DNA of 64,000 nt from Polyporus tsugae (taxonomy: Eukaryota > Basidiomycota > Agaricomycetes > Polyporales > Polyporaceae): positions 1 through 64,000 of the forward strand of contig JAHRBS010000005.1 in assembly GCA_024305745.1 (NCBI GenBank), written 5' to 3'. Position numbers and translations under genes: made by a program. The notes below the pieces were generated by a model that had not been told where the DNA came from, did not search any database, and saw nothing but the letters and a program-made list of their open reading frames with translations. Positions 31,624-43,560 of this stretch are shown piece by piece. The first letter of the stretch is position 1; each line of letters opens with the position of its first letter.

Positions 31624-32252
31624 ATGAGCTTCATCGACGACTTTGTGCACCAGGAGGTCATCAACTACGTCACCCGGACTGTCTCCCGCCACCCATCCAC
31701 ACTTACACAATTGACCCCCATCACAGGCGCGACGCTGCAGCCTGCTAGTTTGAACGTGTCGTACACGATGTCGGCGTTCCTAATGCTAGTGCGCGCGCTG
31801 CCTCCGTTGGTGAATGTGGATAGCGAGTTCAGCACGCTGTACAGCCACCTCGCCAGCCTGCCGTATCACGAGCGGCCTGGCCTTCGGGATCTGCGGGAGT
31901 TTGGTGAGGAATACTCCATCATTACGCGGGTCAGGCGGATGAAGGCGACGCAAGACAACTTCTGCGCAGCGATGCACGCGTACTTGCAAGCACGCGGAAA
32001 GGCCGAGGAAGCCGCCGCTGAGTACGCCGAGGAGATGAACCAGAGGACGGAGGGCAAGCTGCACATGGCGGATGCGGAGGTCACGGAGGCGAAGGCGCAT
32101 CTTTTGGCGCACCTCAAAGAAGACATCACGAGTCGCAACGAGTGTGAGTATCAACCCGATCTGTTCGCGGTATAGAGTTACTAACTGTTTTCTCTGCAGT
32201 GACCACTGTTGTCAGGCACGGTGTCTACTGGGACACAGCAGCGGCACCGTGA
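31624..32252 (+). CDS. Small hypothetical protein, paralogue B of a divergent pair
   Basis: Exon 31624-32143 begins MSFIDDFVHQEVINYV. The intron (32144-32199) is in the same position and phase as in paralogue A, and exon 32200-32252 ends WDTAAAP-stop. The protein is 190 residues. Blocks such as FLMLVRALPP and EFGEEYSIITRVRRMKATQ match paralogue A residue for residue, so both copies appear to be under constraint. The direct telomere-like CCCTA-rich motif at 31495-31550 lies just upstream. No function can be assigned. Confidence 0.72.
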
Positions 32253-32739
32253 GCGCCGATGTCTTGGGTGAGAAAGTAGGACGGTGTCTGTACTGCGTGT
32301 ATTGCTTAATATGTTGTCGCATTGCATATTGTAACTCAATGTCATGGCCTGTCTTGGTCTAGGAGATGGACTTAGTCAATGAAGTGGACGGACAGCTCAG
32401 ATGCTTGTCCTGCCTCCCGCTGCAAACTGGCTTGCAAGGTTATTATATCAGTATTGCTTCGTTCAATGCCACTATTAAGTGGTCAATTGATCAATGCATC
32501 AATGTCTTTACCCCGCCGTGTTATTAGCATACGGGACAGTATTCATTAGTAGCAGTATATCAGCTAAGTACTGCACTTGGTCGCACCCCATGCACAGTGT
32601 GTCCGTGCAGGATGGAGACCTATGGCCCGACGCCTGACCGCACACGCACTACCGATGGGCAGAACAACAAGATATGGGCACTAGTCTACCAATAATTCAG
32701 CCGAATAAAGACTTAAAGATCAGTTAATGTTAATGCATC

Positions 32740-33190
32740 AATGCACCGCATAATAGGGGCATTGAACGAAGCAAAAGAGATAGGTGCTTTGTAATGACCA
32801 TGCAGGCCAGTTGGCACATCATTGCAATATGAGCCAGGTCTAACACCGGACCTGTCCGTCCTGGACGGACACCTGCGGGACTGCCCTTGCCCCACCACAT
32901 GTGCGTGGTCCTATACTCGGCTGTCCGTCCAGGACGGATACCCCTGCTCTGCCCCCTGCTCTCCTTTATTCTCAATAGTGGCATTGAACGAAGCAAAAGG
33001 GATAAGTACTATGTAATGACCATGCAGGTTGGCACATCATTGCAATATGAGCCAGGTCTAACACCGGACCTGTCCGTCCTGGACGGACACCTGCGGGACT
33101 GCCCTTGCCCCACCACATGTGCGTGGTCCTATACTCGGCTGTCCGTCCAGGACGGATACCCCTGCTCTGCCCCCCGCTCTCCTCTATCTT
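32740..33190. repeat. About 220 bp tandem duplication carrying family C palindromes
   Basis: Two copies, about 32740-32970 and 32971-33190, are nearly identical. Each carries two 19 bp palindromes TGTCCGTCC-N-GGACGGAYA: 32853-32871 and 32922-32940, then 33072-33090 and 33141-33159. The edge motif GCATTGAACGAAGCA also occurs inverted near 32455. Between 32253 and 32740 I see no gene. Confidence 0.88.
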
Positions 33191-33389
33191 CCCACCCTTA
33201 TCCTCTTTATATCCTCCTTGCTCACTCCATCAATGTGGATGTAAGTCCACTTACCACTCCGATTCTCAGTTGCTAATACCGGACTCCTTACTCCCTTATC
33301 ACATCCGACTTACTGTTCTCTTTGTACGGTGCTGGCGCTAATGGTCCCTCGCTTAGGAGCCAAGCGCTTAGCGCTGGCTAGGCAGGCGC

Positions 33390-36300
33390 TTAGTGCTGTT
33401 TAGCCGGTCGCTTAGGAGGGCTAAACCCTACCCTAGGGGTTATTTCATCCCTAGGGATAGAGGGCTGAGATGTTCCCATAACCCAGTCGACATAGTGAGA
33501 GTGGCCAGCCTGAGCAGAGTCAACGGTGTCTTGATCCTCCAGCCACTGCTCCTCCATCCCAGCATGCCGCCGCCGGAGAGGGGTAGAAACCTGCCTCCAG
33601 TCTCGCACACCCAAGCCATAGCCCAAGCCCTCCTCTGTCCACTTGCGCATTGCACCAGTAATGTCATCACCGGTAAATGGCTTGGTGATGTTGACAAAGA
33701 GGAAGTCGTGGTACAAGGACTTGATGTAGGAGTCGCCCGGATAAAGGACACTAATGCAGAGCTGGGCAAAGGGACGGCAGATGGCTTCTTTGTAGATCAT
33801 CAATGCCGCAAAAGCAGCATTGAGAGAGTGGGGGATGACACGGTCATGGCCCTGGGCAGCACGCATCTTGTGGTATGAGCACATCAAAACCACATGACCG
33901 TCGATGATACGGAGAGCACGAAGCATGCCATGAAGTGTGTTTGAGCGAGGCATAGCCGTCAGCTCTGTCGTCCGACCAGGTGCACCACAGTTCATCTCTG
34001 CCTGAATCAAGCAAAGAAGGTCCACCTCTGCATAGGTGGAGAGCCAAGTAGCCAGGGCAATGATGTTCCACTGGATCTGGCCATCCCTGACATCGACAAT
34101 GTACTGGGCACGGAGGGCAGGAGTGTCGATGATGTGCTGAGCTAGTTGGTCGATAGAGCCCAACATAGGCTGATTGACACGGTCGGTGAACATGGAGTAT
34201 CCAGGAGTGGTGTTGCCCATGTCATCTGTGAGGTGGGGAATGTCGATGAAGAAAGGATGGTCATGGAGTAGAGTGCCAGTGAGTCGAGTGCGGGAGTAGT
34301 CTTCAATGGTGGCAGCCAGGGTGGCTAGCTTGTCCAAGCCAATCTCATGACCTTTAAAGATCAGAGTCTTGAAGTCTGAACCGTGCTTCCATGCCATGTT
34401 GGGCTCGCTCTGTGTCGACATCACAATGCTAGATGCCCGGTGTTGAAGAGTGCGGAGGGTGTGGAAGGTTGACTCAGATCCTTCTGTAAACCAAGGCCGA
34501 AGGGTACGAGCAGTAGAGGTGACAGTGACGGTGTCTGGGTGTAGACCCTGACGATCAAAGCACTCTTGTAGAAAGACCAACCGCTGTATTGCTTAAGTTA
34601 ATATTTATATCTATACATGCAACAAAACACTCACCATGCAGTACACCAGCTTTGCGATAACTCCTGTGACATTGTGAGGATCTTTGATTGACCCGTCGTG
34701 GTTGGCCTGGGTACAGACAAGGAAACGGATGGTGGGATCAGGAACAGGATTGTCCTTCTTCTCACCATCTAGCTGATATGGAGATGGGATCCAGGCCTGT
34801 GTCCAGAGAGCAAAGAAAAGAGTGTGGAGGGCTTTGAAGATAGGTTGGATAACCTCCAGCTCAGCCACACTATCCGTCTCTCCCAGAATGGGATTGGCGT
34901 CGAGGAGTGCATTTTTGAGAGCAGCGAGTAGTGGTGTAATGCAGTCAGGGAGGGGAAGGGGGTAGAGAGGACTGTCGAATGTGCGGAGTAGGAAAACCAC
35001 AAGCTGAGAGAGGAGGCGTTGGCAGTTGATGAAGGAGGTCCGGTCTTGATGCTTATGGAATGGTGTATGGTTGAGCTCACTGAAATTATTGATTAGCTAC
35101 TATGGCACAAAAAACAATGATACAAGTCTTTACACTTACCCAGTTAGACTGTCGGTATTCAAGATCTGGCGGCAGATCTCTGGTGTCTGTGAAAGCTGGT
35201 CGTATGGCCCCTCCAAATAGCGATACACAAAGGTCTTGACATAGCGGAGATTGTCATTATGCTGGTTGGCCTGTGGAACCTCAAGCAGGCGAGGCTGGGC
35301 ATAAGAGGGATAAAGGCCGGCATAGACTTGCCAGCCAGTGGTGATGAGCCATGGGTTGATGTGACGAACATCTATCTTGTCGGAGGGGAGAGCTGGACGC
35401 TCGTTGAGCTGTTCGCGGAGGTTGACGAGGTACTGTAGTGGAGGAGTAAAGGTGGCCGCATCGACGGGGTGGACCTGGAACCAAGTCTTGGCCTGAGGGT
35501 TCTGTGAAAAGCGCTGCATCCACGGCTGATCGAGTTTGACATGCCAGATTTGTGTACCATGCTTTTCGGTACTGTGTTGACAAACCTGTTTTGGCTTGCT
35601 CCCCATGTAAGGACAAGTAGGACATAAGAAGCCTTGGGCCAACTCAAGACCGGTGAAGGAGGGAGGAATATTGGTGGGAACTACTGGCCAGTCCCTCATT
35701 AGACCCTCTTGAATGACGATCTCCTCCAGATGATCCTTGTTGATTTGGATGCGAGCTGACTTGTGAGCATATGTCAGGTGAGGCTGGACGCTCTGCGGCT
35801 GGATAACGACATGGCAGGTCATGCAAATTAGAACCCGAAGACGGCGGTTGATGCGCAGACCCCAACTGGCCAGTGTGCCATCTTCGACATCGTACAGCTA
35901 TATTTAAAGTCAGTCCATTATATGGAACAGAAAACAATTCAAGTACTGACCTCGGAAGCAGCAGGAGTAGGCTGCATATCATTGTCCAAAGGAGTGATGT
36001 CCATGTTGTTGTCGAGCCCATCAACGTAGCTGAGACCTGGACTTGGAAGATTCTCCTGTCCAACAGGAGCAGGGGACAGAGGGGCTGGAGATGGAGTGTC
36101 CCGAGCAGTGTCCATCTAATAGCCAGTCAACTAAGCGATAACAGTTAAGGAGATAACAAGGAACATACCGGCTGCCCAGAAGCACTGGTCGACAGCTCAG
36201 AGTCCACGGCCATCTGGTTGACCGGAAGAGGAGGAGGCACCTCTTGTTCAGCAGCAAGGGCTGCAGCAAGCGCGTCTGGAGCCTGTAGCCAGCATCAGCA

Positions 36301-36618
36301 AAGAGATGCATATGTTCTGCTAAGTGCACTTACGACCCAGTAGACAGGCTTGACCTTGGTCAAGTGCTTATCCAGAGCTGTGCGGCTGACATAGGTCCTA
36401 GTACAGGCCTTGCCATTGCTTGACACACACTTGCAAATAATATCACTTTTACTGTTACGAGTGACAGTGACCATGGGACCCTTTTTCTCTGCAAACAGAT
36501 GAGAGATCTTCCAGGTGAAGTGACGGCAGGTACGGTAGTGGTTGGCAGGATGCCCAGTGAAGAAGTTGTCACAGAAGGTGCACTTCTTACTGTCAGTGGA
36601 GGTGGAAGTGGAAGCCAT
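33390..36618 (-). CDS. OrsD-type zinc-finger protein with the recombinase-like region of fungal RecQ/TLH proteins, no helicase domain
   Basis: The start at 36618 gives MASTSTSTDSKKC. Exon 1 holds Cys/His motifs (CTFCDNFF...H; CxC...C...H). After several short exons the exon at 35890-35140 holds an OrsD-like (PF12013-type) core: LRVLICMTC...H...H, then GFLCPTCPYM...H...H. The C-terminal exon (34580-33390) carries motifs that in other fungal proteins sit next to telomere-linked RecQ helicases: CGAPGRTTELTAMP, MCSYHKM, RDWRQVS and QAGHSHYVDWVMG. Their Arg...Lys...Arg...His order recalls tyrosine recombinases, but that link is inference. The frame ends at 33390, and a RecQ helicase domain, often fused or adjacent in relatives, is absent. 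The last 30 codons run into a low-complexity repeat that resembles 31.5 kb, suggesting truncation. About 900 residues. Confidence 0.7.
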
Positions 36619-36771
36619 GATGACGAACAGAGATGGGGGATGGTGGTGGTTGAAGGTCAAGAGGGAGGAGGAGCTGAAGCAACTTTGGAGCTAACTTAAG
36701 GTGCTTCAGCTGTAGCACCCTTGTGTTCGACTTTTGGGAGCTTATTTAGCGCCAAAAAAGCGCCCAAAAGA

Positions 36772-36802
36772 CGCCCATATGCCTCGGCGAGGCATATGGG
36801 CG
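36772..36802. repeat. 31 bp perfect palindrome upstream of the OrsD-type gene
   Basis: Arms of 15 bp (CGCCCATATGCCTCG and its complement) surround a single central G. It lies about 150 bp upstream of the gene start and matches none of the other palindrome families. Flanking it, an approximately 55 bp motif beginning near 36705 recurs as a direct repeat near 36890. Confidence 0.9.
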
Positions 36803-37024
36803 CTTAATTCACCATTAGTAAGCGGATAAGTAAGGCAACAGGCCCAAAATTGGCTCAAATACTCAGATAATGTCACTGACGGAAATCTAGCTACAGCACC
36901 CTTTTGTTCGACTTATGGGAGGTTGCTAGATGCCAAAAAAGAAACTTATCAAGGATAGTTATAGTCAAGAGGCTGGGAGAACTCAAGGTTGGCCTCCATC
37001 ACTGTCACCAGTTGCTATACCAGA

Positions 37025-40000
37025 GGACCGACACAGCTAAATGTGCAATACTGCGTATTTTCAGTCAGAGTGCTGGTGAGCGGGAACAAAGACAGTGACG
37101 ACCACCCAACCACCTAGGGAGGGACGCTGTAGTCTATAGACATCTAGAATACAAGGTCGCCCCTCGTCGCCCCCACCCGTTGCTGTACCAGAGGACCAAC
37201 ACAGCCAGATTTGCAATTTTTACCTCCATGCACGGTATTCCAAGGGCCGGCAAGCAAGAACGGAGAGGGCAATAGCCACAAAACTACCTGGGGAGGGTAA
37301 CTATAGTGTATAGACACCTGGAATGCAAGGTCGCCCCCTGTTGCCCTCACTCGTCTCTACGCTATGAGCCAGTTACTTGCAAAATTCACCACTACAATGC
37401 AGTCAGAGAGCCGGTGAGCAAGAGCAAAGATAGTGGCACCCTTAAAACTACCTAGAAAGGATAGCCATTGTCATTAGGTATCCAGAATATTAGGTCGCCC
37501 CCTGTCGCCCCCTAATTTTCCCACTCTAGAAGCTGAATACTGCAAAAACTCTGGCCCTAAGGGGCTTAGGGCCAGTATTATAGAGATAGGGCGCTTTTTT
37601 GGGCTTATCTAAGCGCTCCAAAAGTCGATTCGACTTTTTGAGTATTACATAAGGAGACAGAACCTCCAAATGGACAAATGTAGACAGAAACAAGCTGGAC
37701 AATGCCAGTAGCCAAAGTATCAACAGATATAGTCCAATCATAGTCCTTGGGCACTGAAGGCACCATCTCACACTCATTAACCCCAGCTCATTCCTGCAGT
37801 GGTCAGATAAACCTTGCACTAACTAAAACTTCAGACAGTAGTGGAAAATATTGGCGCGAGGTCCATAGCACAGTGACAAAGATAGGTATCAAGACCAAAC
37901 TTATTCAACAACCTGTGGGAGATCTAGGGCTTTATAGAAAGTGCCTCGCGCTAGGAGGTTGTTAACTAGAAAGAGCCGTCAGAGGGCTCGCGCCACCTTA
38001 TAGCACCTTGTACTAGTCAATAGATACTTGGTTGGCGCGAGGTCCGGTGAGCAATAACCAAGAGGGTGACACCCCCACAATTATCTGCATGGGCTAGTCA
38101 TAGTCCTTAAGCATATTATAGACCACCTCACCCTCCCTCACCCCTCCTCACTCTAGCACAATGGACCTCGTGCCAATAAAAACTTCAAAAAATGGCATAA
38201 AATATTGGCGCGAGGCCTGTTGCACAACAACGAGCATAGATATCAACATAACCCTTGTGGGAGGGCCTGTAGAGGTTCTAGAGCTACCTTAAAAGTGCCT
38301 CGCGCCAGTCAGTTGTTAAGTAGAATCAGCCGTCAGACACCTCGTGCCACCCTGCACCAGCTAATACAGACTCAGTTGGCGCGAGGTCGGTTGTGCCAGA
38401 ATGAGAAGAGTCACCAACTTCGAACAGCTTAGAGGTGATAGAAGTGATCTTTAGACTTCCATATAATCACCTTACACCAGCTGAACACGCCTTGTGCTAT
38501 CACAACGGACCTCGCACCAACGTATTTCACCTATTTCTGGAGGGTCAGTTGGCGCGAGGTCCAGCGAGCAACAACGAGGAGGGTGGCAGCCCCAAAACTA
38601 CCTGCACAGGCTAGCCATGATGCATGGGCACCTAATGGACCACCTCGCCCCACCTCGCCCCACCTCGTTCCAGCACAACAGACCTCGCGCCAACGGATTT
38701 GGGGTACATTATGTGGTAGTTGGCATATTTGAGGTCCGGCAAGCAGCAACAGAGGCAGTGACGATCCCCAAAACACCTACAGGGCCTAGCCATGGTCCTT
38801 GGGCACCTAATATACCAGCTTGCCTCACCTCGCCCCAGCCGGTTGTTGCACAACGGACCTCGCGCCAATGGAAACTCCGAAAAATGGCCTAAAATATTGG
38901 CGCGAGGCCCGTTCCACAATGACGAGCACATGTATCGACATGAGACTTGTGGGAGGACGTGCGAGGGGTCTAGGGCTACCTAAAAAGTGCCTCGCGCCAG
39001 GAAGTTGCTAAGTAGAACGAGCCGTCAGAGCCCTCGCGCCAACCTCGCGCCACCTCGCGCCAATCCTTAAGGGGCTTAAGGACAGTATTATAGAGATAGG
39101 ACCAACACAGCTAAATGTGCAATACTGCGTATTTTCAGTCAGAGTGCTGGTGAGCGGGAACAAAGACAGTGACGACCACCCAACCACCTAGGGAGGGACG
39201 CTGTAGTCTATAGACATCTAGAACACAAGGTCGCCCCTCGTCGCCCCCACCCGTTGCTGTACCAGAGGACCAACACAGCCAGATTTGTGATTTTTACCTC
39301 TATGCACGGTATTCCAAGGGCCGGCAAGCAAGAACGGAGAGGGAAATGGCCACAAAACTACCTGGGGAGGATGTCCATGATTACCAGGCACCTGGAACAC
39401 AAGGTCGCCCCTCGTCGCCCCCACCCGTTGCTGTACCAGAGGACCAACACAGCCAGATTTGCAATTTTTACCTCCATGCACGGTATTCCAAGGGCCGGCA
39501 AGCAAGAACGGAGAGGGCAATAGCCACAAAACTACCTGGGGAGGGTAACTATAGTGTATAGACACCTGGAATGCAAGGTCGCCCCCTGTTGCCCTCACTC
39601 GTCTCTACGCTATGAGCCAGTTACTTGCAAAATTCACCACTACAATGCAGTCAGAGAGCCGGTGAGCAAGAGCAAAGATAGTGGCACCCTTAAAACTACC
39701 TAGAAAGGATAGCCATTGTCATTAGGTATCCAGAATATTAGGTCGCCCCCTGTCGCCCCCTAATTTTCCCACTCTAGAAGCTGAATACTGCAAAAACTCT
39801 GGCCCTAAGGGGCTTAGGGCCAGTATTATAGAGATAGGGCGCTTTTTTGGGCTTATCTAAGCGCTCCAAAAGTCGATTCGACTTTTTGAGTATTACATAA
39901 GGAGACAGAACCTCCAAATGGACAAATGTAGACAGAAACAAGCTGGACAATGCCAGTAGCCAAAGTATCAACAGATATAGTCCAATCATAGTCCTTGGGC

Positions 40001-42086
40001 ACTGAAGGCACCATCTCACACTCATTAACCCCAGCTCATTCCTGCAGTGGTCAGATAAACCTTGCACTAACTAAAACTTCAGACAGTAGTGGAAAATATT
40101 GGCGCGAGGTCCATAGCACAGTGACAAAGATAGGTATCAAGACCAAACTTATTCAACAACCTGTGGGAGATCTAGGGCTTTATAGAAAGTGCCTCGCGCT
40201 AGGAGGTTGTTAACTAGAAAGAGCCGTCAGAGGGCTCGCGCCACCTTATAGCACCTTGTACTAGTCAATAGATACTTGGTTGGCGCGAGGTCCGGTGAGC
40301 AATAACCAAGAGGGTGACACCCCCACAATTATCTGCATGGGCTAGTCATAGTCCTTAAGCATATTATAGACCACCTCACCCTCCCTCACCCCTCCTCACT
40401 CTAGCACAATGGACCTCGTGCCAATAAAAACTTCAAAAAATGGCATAAAATATTGGCGCGAGGCCTGTTGCACAACAACGAGCATAGATATCAACATAAC
40501 CCTTGTGGGAGGGCCTGTAGAGGTTCTAGAGCTACCTTAAAAGTGCCTCGCGCCAGTCAGTTGTTAAGTAGAATCAGCCGTCAGACACCTCGTGCCACCC
40601 TGCACCAGCTAATACAGACTCAGTTGGCGCGAGGTCGGTTGTGCCAGAATGAGAAGAGTCACCAACTTCGAACAGCTTAGAGGTGATAGAAGTGATCTTT
40701 AGACTTCCATATAATCACCTTACACCAGCTGAACACGCCTTGTGCTATCACAACGGACCTCGCACCAACGTATTTCACCTATTTCTGGAGGGTCAGTTGG
40801 CGCGAGGTCCAGCGAGCAACAACGAGGAGGGTGGCAGCCCCAAAACTACCTGCACAGGCTAGCCATGATGCATGGGCACCTAATGGACCACCTCGCCCCA
40901 CCTCGCCCCACCTCGTTCCAGCACAACAGACCTCGCGCCAACGGATTTGGGGTACATTATGTGGTAGTTGGCATATTTGAGGTCCGGCAAGCAGCAACAG
41001 AGGCAGTGACGATCCCCAAAACACCTACAGGGCCTAGCCATGGTCCTTGGGCACCTAATATACCAGCTTGCCTCACCTCGCCCCAGCCGGTTGTTGCACA
41101 ACGGACCTCGCGCCAATGGAAACTCCGAAAAATGGCCTAAAATATTGGCGCGAGGCCCGTTCCACAATGACGAGCACATGTATCGACATGAGACTTGTGG
41201 GAGGACGTGCGAGGGGTCTAGGGCTACCTAAAAAGTGCCTCGCGCCAGGAAGTTGCTAAGTAGAACGAGCCGTCAGAGCCCTCGCGCCAACCTCGCGCCA
41301 CCTCGCGCCAATCCTTAAGGGGCTTAAGGACAGTATTATAGAGATAGGACCAACACAGCTAAATGTGCAATACTGCGTATTTTCAGTCAGAGTGCTGGTG
41401 AGCGGGAACAAAGACAGTGACGACCACCCAACCACCTAGGGAGGGACGCTGTAGTCTATAGACATCTAGAACACAAGGTCGCCCCTCGTCGCCCCCACCC
41501 GTTGCTGTACCAGAGGACCAACACAGCCAGATTTGTGATTTTTACCTCTATGCACGGTATTCCAAGGGCCGGCAAGCAAGAACGGAGAGGGAAATGGCCA
41601 CAAAACTACCTGGGGAGGATGTCCATGATTACCAGGCACCTGGAACACAAGGTCGCCCCTCGTCGCCCCCACCCGTTGCTGTACCAGAGGACCAACACAG
41701 CCAGATTTGCGATTTTTACCTCCATACACGGTATTCCAAGGGCCGGCAAGCAAGAACGGAGAGGGCAATAGCCACAAAACTACCTGGGGAGGGTAACTAT
41801 AGTGTATAGACACCTGGAATGCAAGGTCGCCCCCTGTCGCCCTCACTCGTCTCTACGCTATGAGCCAGTTACTTGCAAAATTCACCACTACAATGCAGTC
41901 AGAGAGCCGGTGAGCAAGAGCAAAGATAGTGGCACCCTTAAAACTACCTAGAAAGGATAGCCATTGTCATTAGGTATCCAGAATATTAGGTCGCCCCCTG
42001 TCGCCCCCTAATTTTCCCACTCTAGAAGCTGAATACTGCAAAAACTCTGGCCCTAAGGGGCTTAGGGCCAGTATTATAGAGATAGG
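37025..42086. repeat. 2.25 kb tandem satellite array with family D half-sites (2.3 units)
   Basis: Unit 1 is about 37037-39110 (2,074 bp). Unit 2 is 39111-41358 (2,248 bp). A partial unit 3 is 41359-42086. Units 2 and 3 are nearly identical at an exact 2,248 bp offset; unit 1 lacks 174 bp that are an internal duplication in the others. Each unit contains many GGCGCGAGG half-sites in both orientations, plus a 19 bp palindrome AAAAGTCGA-T-TCGACTTTT. Unit edges share CAGTATTATAGAGATAGG. Open frames inside are short, repeat-derived and not gene-like. Confidence 0.95.
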
Positions 42087-42404
42087 TTGCAGTCGCCCTG
42101 CGTTCTCGCAGTCGATCTCACCCAACCGTGCGAGAACGCAGTTCTCCTGCATCCTCGCAGTCGCCCATTTCAACTCATGTGTATACTGCGAGGTTGCAGT
42201 CGCCCTGCTTTCTCGCACCGTCTCGACACTTCCGGTCGCTTGCGGGAACGCAGGCCGCCTGCATCCTCGCAGTGAATCCTATATTATATATTTCCGTAGA
42301 TGCTCCGTGATAGCAGGTGCCCTGCGTTCTCGCAGGTTTTTGGGATTTGTGTGGCCATAACCTGGGTCTAACCATAATCCCCCCCAACTTTGCACCCTTT
42401 AAAT
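42087..42404. repeat. Copy of the distal family A array, with internal deletion
   Basis: From 42087 the sequence matches 14598-14846 (five family A palindromes, the first truncated), then jumps to match 15171-15240 and ends at the same TTTAAAT edge. It is joined directly to the truncated third satellite unit. It is the only family A sequence outside 4.0-15.2 kb. Confidence 0.94.
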
Positions 42405-43560
42405 GAGAGTGAGAAGAGCGTGAGCGGTGACCACAGAGGTCATGGTCACCGGGTGAGATGAGTGAGAGTGAGGTGAGAGCAATGATCTGAGATGCAAGGA
42501 GGTTCATAAGTGTGATAAATAGTAGAGCCACCCTTGGGCTAAGGCCAACTAGGTACTTGTACCTCCTATCAATGTCACAAGCCCCACCTTGTGCGCAAGG
42601 CCAATCTTATCAGCTCCCGCGAACCAGCGTCACGGTACGGGCCCGGGCCGCCCGCCCGCCCCCCGATGGGATCTCTAGCTCGAATCTCTTCAACTTGCGT
42701 CTCCCTCGATTCTTGAGCGTACTGCTCGAAGACTACGATGGTACCTCCTGTACATTAATTCCTGGTGCGCCGATAACTGATACGGTTGCTTGAACCTAGT
42801 TGATATGGCATAAGCTTTCCCCAGTTTCTCGATCATGAATAAATCCTCGCACGACGAAGTCGCATCGTGCTCCCCCAGGTCCGAGTCGGTGTCCTGACCG
42901 AGTTCCCCAGACTCCACAGCATGCAGTTCAACTATGTAAGTCAGCTCACCTTCTAGCCATGATCCCCATCGACATCTCACTCCACGAATATATCAGGCCG
43001 TATGGATCCGTGTATGGGATGCTCGCGCGACTCGGAGACGTCGCTTTGGCTCGTGCTATCGTTGGTGGAGCAAGGCTCGACAGCGTGCCACAAGACCGTC
43101 GCGCAGGAACTGGATGTGCTGTTCATTTCGGGTCCGTCGTTCCGTCTTCGTTCATAGCCTCTAGTATTTGCGTAACTCCAACTTCCCTCAGACTCGTCGC
43201 GTTTTGCGAAATTTTGCATCTTGATCAACGCGCATGTAGGAGCCCGTTCTTGGGGGTATTGTTGACGATTCGTGATTCGGAAAGCGGTCCCAAAACCATT
43301 CGTTATTAACTAATGACCGCAGACTCGGAATCCCATACGCCTTTTGATCGCACCAGTCTCAACAGATGTGTTCTCCAGTATTGTCGCTTCCGACTTGCAA
43401 ATTTGCCATCGATTCGCTAGCGCCGGTCAATGTTACATTAGGCAAATCTCCTGCAGGGAATCGTGAGTCTTGGTGCCGATGTGCCTCTGAAGGAACACCG
43501 GAGATTGGGTGCAATTGACTGCGAATCGCGCCCGCGACTCGCCTCCGAGTCGTTTCGTCG
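42405..43560. other. Region without a supported gene
   Basis: The stretch contains short open frames on both strands and isolated splice-like sites. None forms a chain of exons that I can defend. No repeat family from the subtelomere is present. It marks the change from repeat-rich to ordinary sequence. Confidence 0.5.

Noticed and set aside
37144..41846. Repeated open frames of 60-130 codons in the satellite units
   Set aside because: They recur only because the DNA repeats, occur on both strands, lack introns and start context, and are interrupted by the 174 bp indel without frame preservation.
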